Source of the DNA: an uncultured Flavobacteriaceae bacterium
GTDB lineage: Bacteria; Bacteroidota; Bacteroidia; Flavobacteriales; Flavobacteriaceae
Length of the DNA stretch: 38,374 bases
Assembly: GCA_938010765.1 (NCBI GenBank)
Contig: CALLVX010000097.1
Coordinates: 1 to 38,374, forward strand
Direction of reading: 5' to 3'
Position numbers and translations under genes: made by a program. The notes under the pieces are model-generated. The model saw nothing but the letters and a program-made list of their open reading frames with translations, searched no databases and was not told the origin of the DNA. Positions 20,897 to 31,360 of this stretch are shown here, one piece after another (the stretch's first letter is position 1; the number at the start of each line of letters is the position of its first letter).

Positions 20897-23323
20897 ATGA
20901 AAAGTTTCACACAATTCAAATTCGCCAAAATCTTCACTGTTCTACTGTTCATTTTCAGTAGTCACATTCCAATATATTCTTTTCAGTATGAAACCACTTT
21001 TAACAAGTTTGATTCCAACTTAAACAATGGGCGAGGGTATTCAACAACGAATAACCTCACAGGGCAACTAGCTTGGGGAGAAAGCTATATGTTAATGTCA
21101 TACATGAATATGTATAAGGCAACAAAAAACAAAAAGCACCTTCAAAAAATGATCGGTCATATTGAGCGTGTATTGGCGCAACGAGATGATCAGAAAAATA
21201 GAAAAAACTATCTCGAACAAAAGGAGGCCACTTGGGTCAGCACCAAGTTTACAAATGGTAAACCGTATGCATGGGTTGCCCACAGTGGCATGATAACCTA
21301 CCCTATTGCAGCATTGGCCAGTACCATTATTAAAGATGGTAAGTTGCGCGGTGTACGCTCAACCTCCTCTGGGATGTACCGTCGTTTAAAACTGATAGAC
21401 ATTGCACGCGATTTAATCAAAAGGGTACAGGAGACCATTGATGCGCATGAAGATCAATGGAATGAACCCAAAGGCAAAGATTTCGCTTATTATAAATTCC
21501 CAAATGATACAAAGGCCGCTGCTCTTTTCCCATACAAAGGAGCCATTTTACCCCTCAACATGATGCAAGCTATGGGGCGTACCTATATACGAATGTACCA
21601 GGCTACCGGCAAGGCTTCCTTTAAAAATAGGGCCCGGAAAATGGCCAACTGGTTCAAAAGTAAATTAAGATCCGAAAATGGTTCTTATGTTTGGCCATAC
21701 TGGGGATACAAAGGTGCTAATAACGAAGACCTTTCCCATGGTTCGTTAAGTGCAAATTTTGCCTATGAGTGCTATAAAGCCGGGATAGTTTTTAACAAAG
21801 GTGACATGGTAAAGTTTGCTGCTACCTTCAAAAATAACTTGTACAAAGCTCCTTTGCAATTTAACGATAGGGTCAACAGGTCTGGAAACGCCAATACGTA
21901 CCGAAATTCCGTTGGTCGATGGATGAGTTTTGCCGAGTTTGATCCTGAAATTTATTCAATCATAAAAGATGTATATATAGACACTATCCTATATAGTAAT
22001 AAGATAACCTCTCCTCTTTATTTTCTTGGCATCGCAAACATTATCCTTCATGAAAACTCAAATGATTACACTATAACGTCGACCAATCGACAATTTGGTT
22101 CTAAATCTGACTGGGCCGGTATAACTGCCGGGGATTTTGACAAAGATGGTAAGGAGGAGCTTGTGGCCATTCGTAACTTTGATGGGAACTTTTATATGTA
22201 TGAAGTAGGTTCGAATAAAACAATTTCCTTTAAAGCTTCGTATACCAAATTCGGCTCTAAAGACTGGGCAGGAATCACAGCGGGTGATTTTGATGGGGAT
22301 GGTAAAGACGAGTTCGTGGCGGTTCGTAATTCCGACGGGAACTTTTATATGTTTGAATTAAAAAATAATAAAATTGTTCTGAAAGCTACCTATACCAACT
22401 ATGGATCCGCTTCAAAATGGGCCGGGTTAAGTGCAGGAGACTTTGATGGGGATGGCAAAGACGAATTTGTTGCAGTCCGCAATTTTAATGGACAAATAAT
22501 TGTCTTAGAGTTCAAAAATAATAAGATAATCCCTAAGGCTAGTTATGAAAAATTTCTTGGTAATTCAAATTGGGCCAGCATCAGCGCCGGAGATTTTGAT
22601 GGCAACGGTGTTGATGAATTTGCCGCTGTTCGGAACATTGACGGAAATCTGTATTTGTTTAAACTGAACAATAACAACATATCCTTAGTTACTACCTATA
22701 GGAATTATGGGTCGGCTTCGCAATGGACAAATCTTATTTCACTGGATATCGATAATGATAATAAAGATGAAATATTTATGCATCGTAACTTTGATGGTGA
22801 CTTTTTTGTTTTGGATTATTCCAACGGTCAAAAAAAGTTTACTCCGAAAAGAAAATACTTTTTTCCTGAAAATTATCGAATGGGGCCCATGTGTTCCCTT
22901 AAAGATAGGAATAATGAAAACGTAGCCGTCTTTAGACAAGCCGATGCCAATCTTTTTATTTACAATTTTGGCAAAAACAATACTCAAAAACAAGCTAAGG
23001 ACAACAACGCGAAAAATGCGGTGCAAGAAAAACCTAATAGTGCTGTTGCTGAAGAAGACGGCCCGGAAGAAGTTGTTGTTACAACGTATCCCAATCCTAC
23101 TTCAGAGACGGCGAAAGTGTCTTTATTTCTAACGAAAGCCGCAAACGTTTCAGTTGATGTCTATGGTTTATCGGGTGCTACCCTATCAAACCAACCTAAA
23201 AAGTTATTAGAAAAGGGAAATCAAGAGTTGCCTCTGAGATTGGAAAACTTGAAACCCGGGATATATTTTTGTCACATCCGAATTGATGATAAAACCCACA
23301 TTCAAAAAATAATAAAGGAGTAG
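20897..23323 (+). CDS. secreted FG-GAP/VCBS-repeat protein with T9SS sorting domain
   Basis: An 808-residue secreted protein. A signal peptide (FAKIFTVLLFIFSSHIPIYS) is followed by an alpha-helical toroid-like domain (about 40-390; motifs NLTGQLAWGESYMLMSYMNM, KPYAWVAHSGMITYPIAAL, GSLSANFAYECYKAG), possibly of the glucuronyl C5-epimerase/six-hairpin type. Five FG-GAP-like repeats follow at about 405-645, each with a calcium-loop motif such as GDFDGDGKDEFVAVRN. A C-terminal type A T9SS sorting domain (from about 730: TTYPNPTSETAKVS, ending KPGIYFCHIRIDDKTHIQKI) directs export to the surface. It lies in an operon between MACPF-like paralogs 3 and 4. Calcium-dependent binding to a polysaccharide or cell surface is plausible; the catalytic state of the N-terminal domain is unknown. 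Confidence 0.8.
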   Translation: MKSFTQFKFAKIFTVLLFIFSSHIPIYSFQYETTFNKFDSNLNNGRGYSTTNNLTGQLAWGESYMLMSYMNMYKATKNKKHLQKMIGHIERVLAQRDDQKNRKNYLEQKEATWVSTKFTNGKPYAWVAHSGMITYPIAALASTIIKDGKLRGVRSTSSGMYRRLKLIDIARDLIKRVQETIDAHEDQWNEPKGKDFAYYKFPNDTKAAALFPYKGAILPLNMMQAMGRTYIRMYQATGKASFKNRARKMANWFKSKLRSENGSYVWPYWGYKGANNEDLSHGSLSANFAYECYKAGIVFNKGDMVKFAATFKNNLYKAPLQFNDRVNRSGNANTYRNSVGRWMSFAEFDPEIYSIIKDVYIDTILYSNKITSPLYFLGIANIILHENSNDYTITSTNRQFGSKSDWAGITAGDFDKDGKEELVAIRNFDGNFYMYEVGSNKTISFKASYTKFGSKDWAGITAGDFDGDGKDEFVAVRNSDGNFYMFELKNNKIVLKATYTNYGSASKWAGLSAGDFDGDGKDEFVAVRNFNGQIIVLEFKNNKIIPKASYEKFLGNSNWASISAGDFDGNGVDEFAAVRNIDGNLYLFKLNNNNISLVTTYRNYGSASQWTNLISLDIDNDNKDEIFMHRNFDGDFFVLDYSNGQKKFTPKRKYFFPENYRMGPMCSLKDRNNENVAVFRQADANLFIYNFGKNNTQKQAKDNNAKNAVQEKPNSAVAEEDGPEEVVVTTYPNPTSETAKVSLFLTKAANVSVDVYGLSGATLSNQPKKLLEKGNQELPLRLENLKPGIYFCHIRIDDKTHIQKIIKE

Positions 23324-23378
23324 CAGCCGCACGTTTTGCCAAATGGTACATTTCATTTTAAAAACAAACAACATCATT

Positions 23379-24935
23379 ATGAAAAAATCCAACTATTTAA
23401 TCATACTCATTTTCCTCGCATTATTCTCTTGCGAGGTAGACGATTTACAAATTGAATCACCCGAAGACGCGCTTACGTCTACCAAATATACTTTTGAAGC
23501 AAATGGTAAAAAATACTATGCAGGATTTGGGTATACTCCTTCAACTGATCAAGTATATAGACCGGCTTACGAGAACTTGGAACTAAAACAAGATTACAAC
23601 TTTCCACAGGCAGCGGTCAAAGCTTCCTACAAAGTTGTTAGAAGTGAAGAGGATATCGAAAAATATGTTAGAGAAATTACTAAAAAAAGTGGTTCGTTCT
23701 TAGGCATTATAAAATTTTCAAAGACTACAAGAGATATAAAAAAGTTAATCAAAATTAAAAAGAACCGCGTCAATATTATTGCGAGGGTAGAGTACAATGA
23801 TTATCGGTATTCTGTAAAAAACAAGCTACGATTGGAGTATAGTGACCGGGCAAAACAGCTGCTTGACGCCAATAACTTTAGTGGTTTCTTTGAACGCTTT
23901 GGCACCTCTTACATTAACAAACAAGTATTTGGAGGTGAAATATACTATGTGTATTCTTATGAGAGTAATGAAATTAATGAAACAACTAAAAATAAATACA
24001 ATAGAATTGTCTCGGGAAAAGTGGAGCGCCTCTTCAACCTACCTAAAAAATACGGTTACAGTAACGCCGACAAAACACTCTTGAACAATACGCGAGAGAC
24101 ATTAAGGTCCGCAACGAATATTGGTGGTTTTGCTCCAAAATTTATTAGAAACGTTGGTGATTTTAATAAAGAAATACGTCGCAGTAGAAGCTATTTGAAT
24201 TCCAGAAAAGATAAAGCAGCCGGTATAGTACAAGAATTACTACCATATCAATATCCCGGAAAAAACCAGCAATTGAACCGAGAGTTTAATAATCAAAGAA
24301 CTTGTTTTGAAAAAATAGACAAATGGGTCGCTTTAAAAGCACAAGTATTAGGCGTCAAAGACTCGGACCCCATACGAAGTTTCTTTCCAGAAAGATATGA
24401 TAGTGCTATCAACTTTTTAGACAAACAAATTAGGAGTTCTAAAGCGTGCGGCAGTACTCCGAATGTACCTTCGGTTCAAAAAATGATAAGTGACTATCGT
24501 TTGTTGCCAAAGGAGGATATACGCGTAAAACTAGGAGGCGTAGATTATCCAATTTCATGGTTCAAAAGGGGACGCACCTATGGCATAGGGACCTATTTTG
24601 GTTCTGCAGATGTATTGCTTATGAAAAATCTGGGCAACGGCCGGGTTCAGTTTAACTTCTCCCCTATGGGAGACGGCAGGTATTTAGGCCCAAGAAGGGG
24701 CAGGGATTTGGTCTGGGGCGGACACAATGGTTCTGACCCCGACACCTATTTTTATATTGAACATGTAGAGGGAGATCGGTACATTCTAAGAAGTGAAAGT
24801 CGAGGCTCCTATTTAAAACCAAATATTTCATCCACACAAAGCGTGACGGGAAACCCTTATGAAATTAACGAAAATGGTTATTGGAAATGTAATGCTAGCC
24901 GTGGGGAGGCCATAGTGCGTATTCGAAAACCCTGA
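23379..24935 (+). CDS. MACPF-like surface lipoprotein, paralog 4, with C-terminal beta-trefoil-like domain
   Basis: A 518-residue lipoprotein. The start ATG 23379 was chosen because the lipoprotein signal (MKKSNYLIILIFLALFSC, Cys18) begins there; an upstream ATG at 23343 would bury it. The acidic start EVDDLQIE suggests surface display. This is the clearest MACPF member: YAGFGYTPSTDQVYRPAY near residue 45 and FFERFGTSYINKQVFGGEIY from Phe171, with the GG intact and only the His of the classic YGTH replaced by Ser. The cysteine-pair module runs from TCFEKIDKW to SSKAC. Residues about 377-518 form an extra domain with repeated aromatic-Gly turns (GDGRYLGPRRGRDLVWGG, EGDRYILRSESRGSYLKP) like a beta-trefoil, possibly carbohydrate binding. 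Confidence 0.78.
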   Translation: MKKSNYLIILIFLALFSCEVDDLQIESPEDALTSTKYTFEANGKKYYAGFGYTPSTDQVYRPAYENLELKQDYNFPQAAVKASYKVVRSEEDIEKYVREITKKSGSFLGIIKFSKTTRDIKKLIKIKKNRVNIIARVEYNDYRYSVKNKLRLEYSDRAKQLLDANNFSGFFERFGTSYINKQVFGGEIYYVYSYESNEINETTKNKYNRIVSGKVERLFNLPKKYGYSNADKTLLNNTRETLRSATNIGGFAPKFIRNVGDFNKEIRRSRSYLNSRKDKAAGIVQELLPYQYPGKNQQLNREFNNQRTCFEKIDKWVALKAQVLGVKDSDPIRSFFPERYDSAINFLDKQIRSSKACGSTPNVPSVQKMISDYRLLPKEDIRVKLGGVDYPISWFKRGRTYGIGTYFGSADVLLMKNLGNGRVQFNFSPMGDGRYLGPRRGRDLVWGGHNGSDPDTYFYIEHVEGDRYILRSESRGSYLKPNISSTQSVTGNPYEINENGYWKCNASRGEAIVRIRKP

Positions 24936-25267
24936 TACACCAGTAGGTTCATTCAAAAGAAGCAAACATATAGAGAAACACCATAACTACCATAAGGGAC
25001 TCTGAGAGCTACAAATACCCCTATTTACTAAGGAGTCTAAAAATAAGGCGTTGCAATCAGGTATGGCAGACCGATATTATCTATATACCCATGTTTCGGG
25101 GCTTCATTGTACATGAACGCCGTTCTAGATGTTCCTAGCTCTGGAAATATACCGTAAAATTGAATATATCCACCCCTACGATTTCACCTTAACTTTAACA
25201 ATACGGTAAATTATGAGTGTTTATGGATAATCAAAAAAACACCTTAATCCAACAAGTATAAGCGAGG
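24936..25267. other. intergenic region between convergent genes
   Basis: About 330 bp lie between the ends of MACPF-like paralog 4 and the acyltransferase gene. I see no gene, clear terminator or repeat. Confidence 0.6.
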
Positions 25268-27319
25268 TCATTGTTCGGCACCATCCAATATTTTTAAAAA
25301 TCGGTTCTCAAAAAATGTCACTGCCCTTAATGAACCGTCTCTGGATAGATGGCTGCCATCACTAAAGTAGATTTGCTCATTAAACTGCTTATAGCAATCC
25401 CCATTGGTACAAAAGGCCGGAGACGGATTGATAAAATGGATATTGGATATATTCTTAAAATAGTTTTCAAAAAAAGAGTTGAACGCTATTTGATTCTCTT
25501 CAAATGTTGATACTGTAGGTGCTAAATTCGAAAAATATTTGGGCCGTAGTAATTTTTCAATGTAATTAAGTTCGTTACTTTTAGTTTTGGGCGATGCGCC
25601 GATGATTACCAAGTTCCGCTCCTTTCCAACGAGGCTATGCAGTTTTTCTATTTTCTGCGCTATTACGACAAAGCCAGTAGTGTCTTGACGAAGTTTTATA
25701 TATTCATTTGTTTCCGAATCCAGCACCTCGGACCTGTTAATCTGCGAGGTCCATGAATGACTTAAAACTACCGTACTCTCTGGGTATCTATCAATAATTT
25801 TCAAATCTTTTTTAAAACTGTTTTTACTAATGGCGGGCATTCCTTCCTTGTCGCTTCTAATGAAATCAGGGAGCTTTAATGATGTAAACCAATTTGATAC
25901 ATAAACCTTCTTTTTGTTTTTCCTTACCATAACAGAATCCAATCCATATAGATAATGACCCGCATGACTGTCACCCATTAGTATAATGTCAGGTGCACCA
26001 CCATGGTCTGGCTTCTCTCCAATCCATCCAGGCTTATAGTCCGCCCCGCCCCAGTTATTTAGGTGAAAATCTTTTGGGACTCCTATTTGTTCTACAAGCT
26101 CCCGATTTTTAGAACTTAAACGCCACAACCAACCATCGTCCGAATTTACTTTTAAATTGACCCCAAAAACTATAAGAATACCCGCTACTAGGGCAAATAC
26201 AAGGCTTTTATCTGATTTAATGGATAACCTATAATTCTTATACCTTAAAGGGGTTTCGTAATAGTGGTATATCAGGGAAGATAATAATAGCATTATCGTG
26301 AATAAGCCTATTATTTCAATGGAAGTAAACTCACCATTAAAAAGGTAGCGATAAACAACTATCAAAAGCCAATGCATCAGGTAAAGGGTATAGCTAATTT
26401 TACCAATATATCTAAGCGCTTTATTTTCAAAGATGAACGACAAATATTTTGAGGGTGGATAAAAGAGCAATAGCGCTGCACCCAAACAGGGCAAAAGACT
26501 AAGTGTACTTAAGTAAAGACTATTCTTACTAAGGATAATGGCAGAGGAGATAATGGTTGTCAGACCAAGCAGGTTTAATCCTAGCTTTAAAATTTCGGAT
26601 TTGACTTTGGGCCTGCCGATTAAAGCGATAATGGCCCCAACTAAAAATTCGAACATCCTAAAAGGGAGTAAATAAAACTGTAATGAAGCTACACTTGTTG
26701 TTATTTCATCTTTGGGCATGAACAGATTTGAAATAGACTCAGAGACACCGTATTTGGAGGTGTAAAATGTAAGGAAAAGACTAATTGAAAAAAGAATGCC
26801 CAAACCAAGGAGCACAAAATTTTTCTGCTTTTTAAAAAATTTAATCAAAACCAATAATGTGATAGGGTAAAGTAGATAAAACTGTTCTTCTATACCCAAG
26901 GACCATGTGTGCAACAAGGGTTTGAAATTTGAGGCGGTATCAAAATAATCGGACTCTCCCAAAAAGTGAAAATTAGACAGTGCCACTGAACTCATGGTCA
27001 TTGAATTCGTCGCATTCATAAAATCAGACGGCGAAAAAATAAGAAATGTGAAAATAAATGCCAGAAAAATAGTTAAGAACAATGATGGCATCAACCGCCG
27101 TATCCTTCTTATGTAAAACCTTTTTAGGCTGACTGTACCAGTTTGTAAGAATTCATGATTTATGATTCTAGTTATCAAAAAACCACTGATTACAAAAAAA
27201 ACATCGACCCCAAGAAATCCCCCTTTGAAAAGGCTGATATCAAAATGAAAAAAAATCACAAGAAGTACCGCTATCGCGCGTAATGAATCTATTTGATTCA
27301 AATAAGTAAGTTTCTTCAT
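25268..27319 (-). CDS. OafA/YrhL-type membrane acyltransferase with SGNH domain
   Basis: A 683-residue acyltransferase-3 family protein. The N-terminal membrane domain (1-380, about ten segments) starts with the hallmark IDSLRAIAVLLVIFFHFDIS and GGFLGVDVFFVISGFLITRI, followed by FYIRRIRRLMPSL. After a single segment near 375, the extracytoplasmic SGNH hydrolase-like domain (about 435-683) has block I ILMGDSHAGHYL (about 438) and the late Asp/His motif SDGSHLSRDG (about 660). Such fusions O-acetylate surface polysaccharides or cell-wall glycans. The gene converges on the MACPF-like operon and is not obviously part of it. A plausible role is modifying surface glycan, perhaps for self-protection; this is inference. 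Confidence 0.92.
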   Translation of the reverse strand: MKKLTYLNQIDSLRAIAVLLVIFFHFDISLFKGGFLGVDVFFVISGFLITRIINHEFLQTGTVSLKRFYIRRIRRLMPSLFLTIFLAFIFTFLIFSPSDFMNATNSMTMSSVALSNFHFLGESDYFDTASNFKPLLHTWSLGIEEQFYLLYPITLLVLIKFFKKQKNFVLLGLGILFSISLFLTFYTSKYGVSESISNLFMPKDEITTSVASLQFYLLPFRMFEFLVGAIIALIGRPKVKSEILKLGLNLLGLTTIISSAIILSKNSLYLSTLSLLPCLGAALLLFYPPSKYLSFIFENKALRYIGKISYTLYLMHWLLIVVYRYLFNGEFTSIEIIGLFTIMLLLSSLIYHYYETPLRYKNYRLSIKSDKSLVFALVAGILIVFGVNLKVNSDDGWLWRLSSKNRELVEQIGVPKDFHLNNWGGADYKPGWIGEKPDHGGAPDIILMGDSHAGHYLYGLDSVMVRKNKKKVYVSNWFTSLKLPDFIRSDKEGMPAISKNSFKKDLKIIDRYPESTVVLSHSWTSQINRSEVLDSETNEYIKLRQDTTGFVVIAQKIEKLHSLVGKERNLVIIGASPKTKSNELNYIEKLLRPKYFSNLAPTVSTFEENQIAFNSFFENYFKNISNIHFINPSPAFCTNGDCYKQFNEQIYFSDGSHLSRDGSLRAVTFFENRFLKILDGAEQ

Positions 27320-27757
27320 TTATACATATGCAGATTACAAATTACTTGTTTACCACCGATGATTTTTTCGGAAGTTTTTTAAGATAAAAATCAAAATACT
27401 ATCAAAAGTAAACTAGACGCTCAACCCTGTATTACTCTGCTTAAGTTAATTTTACATTATTAGTAAGATAAAAATCTAATTTTGGCACGAAAATAACACA
27501 AAATTATAAATAGAAGTGGTTTGAGCTTTTTTTGCATCGAAAGAAAGGGTTGCGAGTATGTATGTTTCACAATATTAATAACTCCCAAAAAACATTTAAA
27601 CAATGTACTTGACAAAGATATAATGGAAATTAAATTGTGTTACCCATTCCTAAAACAACTAGGGGCTGTTCTGCGACAGTACCGTTGTCCTAAATAGCCA
27701 AGGCAATTCTCTATAAACTCGAATGAGCGTGCAATGAAACCAGTTGCCTATTAAGGT
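27320..27757. other. AT-rich intergenic region
   Basis: No gene is seen. The left part presumably carries the acyltransferase promoter. The right part (from about 27660) may already belong to the decayed insertion sequence, but no terminal inverted repeat could be defined. Confidence 0.45.
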
Positions 27758-28376
27758 GCTATTTTTAAGTATTTCTCTTCGTTGGCAAGCGATTATCTAC
27801 CATCATTATCGGAGGTGATGTCTTGTTGGAACATGGGAAGACTGTTGGATAAAGCCGTTGAAAAGCGATGGGCCGAGTTTGATCTTTCTAGCGTAGACCA
27901 TGATGGTAGCCATACCACTCTGAGCGAAAGTGCAGTACTATAGCAGAGGAACAAACGTAAGACCACCAACGCCCTTTACCCGACTCACGGGGACTGCCAT
28001 TGGCAATGTACCAACTGGTAGCTGGCAATCACAACAACCTTTGCGATATAATGGTCCGGTTCCTAGTCTTTACAAGAACGTTCGGCAAGGCGGAAGGAAT
28101 GTTCTTGAGTGTTGACAAAGGGTTCGATTCCAAAAAATTCCTAGAATAGTGCAATAAAAGAATATCAATGTCAACATATGTTTCAATAAGCGCAATGAAT
28201 ACATTGATAGGATTGAATATTTCGATAAGGAACACTATGAGCAACTATATATAGTGGAACGTGCCAATGCATGGATCGACAGCTATCGTTCACTACTCAA
28301 TAGGTTCAATACCACCATCGAAAGGGAGAAGAAATTCCATAATTTGGCATTGGTGGTTGTAGCATTGAAAAATTAA
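27758..28376 (+). pseudogene. decayed IS5-type transposase
   Basis: The plus strand carries broken transposase sequence. One frame reads WAEFDLSSVDHDGSH, then QRNKRKTTNALY, matching the DGSHT and K-x-K-T-T-N-x-L motifs of IS5-group DDE transposases, with a stop inside. Frame shifts lead through PLAMYQLVAGNHNN and SVDKGFDSKKF (equivalent of the G-NHHD and AD-x-GFDS motifs) to the intact C-terminus YIVERANAWIDSYRSLLNRF, ending at TAA 28374-28376. At least two frameshifts and several stops make it inactive. It sits immediately upstream of the thiamine operon promoter. Confidence 0.82.
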
Positions 28377-28446
28377 AATACTAAGTAGTACATTTAGTAC
28401 GCACAAAGTACGACTCATAGTTTATTTTTTAATAATTTTACCATGT

Positions 28447-28530
28447 AAACTTTAGGGGTGTTCTAAATCTTTAGAACTGAGAAAAACCCTTTGAACCTGA
28501 TCTGGTTAGTACCAGCGAAGGGAAAAGTTG
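28447..28530 (+). ncRNA. TPP riboswitch (THI element)
   Basis: The conserved THI-box elements are all present: GGGGTG, CTGAGA, AACCC, GAACCTGATC-tGGTTAGTACC and GCGaAGGGA. The P1 arms AACTT and AAGTT enclose them. It precedes thiS by 128 bp and is followed by a terminator-like hairpin, so TPP binding is expected to reduce expression of the thiamine operon. Confidence 0.97.
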
Positions 28531-28566
28531 AAAACACATTGCTATTTGTGTTCATACGCTTTTTAT

Positions 28567-28600
28567 AACTATTCGCGCTCTTTGAGCGTATAGTTGTTTT
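28567..28600 (+). terminator. riboswitch-controlled terminator
   Basis: The arms AACTAT-tc-GCGCTC and GAGCG-t-ATAGTT with loop TTT are followed by GTTTT. Its place between the riboswitch and thiS fits the expression platform. Confidence 0.7.
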
Positions 28601-28658
28601 AGATACTACTTTCTCAATACCTTTAAAATTTACAGCATATCTAAAAATATACTGTAAA

Positions 28659-28862
28659 ATGATTCCAATACGTGTAAACGAGAAGTTTTTAGAAATCAAG
28701 AACGGTTTCAATATTCAACAACTGCTTGAACAAATTAATTCCCCACAAGATGGCGTCGCCGTAGCGGTTAACAACACCATTATTTTAAAAAATTTATGGG
28801 AGTCTAAAACCTTGTCTAAAAATGATAACGTTCTTATAATTCAGGCTACTCAAGGAGGGTAA
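28659..28862 (+). CDS. thiS: sulfur carrier protein ThiS
   Basis: A 67-residue ubiquitin-like protein ending in Gly-Gly (IIQATQGG), the terminus that is adenylated and thiocarboxylated to deliver sulfur to the thiazole ring. Other family marks are the N-terminal strand IPIRVNEKFLEI and GVAVAVNNTIILKNLW. It is the first gene after the TPP riboswitch, 44 bp before thiC. The adenylating enzyme ThiF that normally acts on it is not intact in this operon. Confidence 0.96.
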   Translation: MIPIRVNEKFLEIKNGFNIQQLLEQINSPQDGVAVAVNNTIILKNLWESKTLSKNDNVLIIQATQGG

Positions 28863-28894
28863 CGACTTCTTAATACAATAAAACATTCACTTAA

Positions 28895-30766
<1,872 letters not shown>

Positions 30767-30769
30767 ATC

Positions 30770-31360
30770 ATGGTGGTAGTTATTGCTCCGGAAAAAGATG
30801 TGAAAGGTGAATTAAGTATTCTAAACACCCTTTTTGAAGCGGGTTTGGAATACTACCATCTTAGAAAACCAGATAAAAAATATGAGGAACATGCGAATTA
30901 TTTAAATCAGATAAATCCAAAATACCACCATAGGATTGTAGTTCATCTTTTTCATGGGTTGCTGAAAGAGTACGATTTAAAAGGCATTCATTTTCAGGAA
31001 CAAAAAAGGATAAAGGTGGTAACAAACAACCGTATTGAATCTTTTAATGAGCTCCAAAGGTCAGATAAAACAATTAGCTCCTCTTTTCATGAATCGGAAG
31101 ACGTGGCCAATTGCGTACTTGATTTTAATTATCACTTCCTTAGCCCAGTGTTTTCTTCCCTATCAAAACAAGGGTATAAAGGGCGTGGTTTTGATGTGAA
31201 TCATATAAATAAAACGATTATTGGTGTGGGTGGGGCAACTTCTGAAAACATAGAAGCATTTAAAACGCTGGGGTATAAAGGGGTAGGCCTCCTAGGAGGT
31301 ATTTGGAACAGCAGTACTCCTATTGAATCTTTCAAAAAAGTTAAAAAGTATTTTGAATAA
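30770..31360 (+). CDS. ThiE/TenI-family protein (first copy)
   Basis: A 196-residue TIM-barrel protein of the thiamine phosphate synthase/TenI family. Recognisable parts are EYYHLRKPDK near residue 27, KGIHFQEQKR, FLSPVFSSLSKQGYKGRG near 125 and IIGVGGATSENI near 147. The pyrophosphate-binding and catalytic residues are poorer than in the copy at 32114. TenI-like aromatase/isomerase function on the thiazole carboxylate is therefore more likely than thiamine phosphate synthesis. It starts 3 bp after thiC and overlaps thiD. Two such genes in one thi operon are common in Bacteroidota; the division of labour is inferred. Confidence 0.82.
   Translation: MVVVIAPEKDVKGELSILNTLFEAGLEYYHLRKPDKKYEEHANYLNQINPKYHHRIVVHLFHGLLKEYDLKGIHFQEQKRIKVVTNNRIESFNELQRSDKTISSSFHESEDVANCVLDFNYHFLSPVFSSLSKQGYKGRGFDVNHINKTIIGVGGATSENIEAFKTLGYKGVGLLGGIWNSSTPIESFKKVKKYFE

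Noticed and set aside
27930..28115. A 61-codon plus-strand protein gene
   Set aside because: It lies within the decayed transposase in a different frame and its sequence is explained by that pseudogene.
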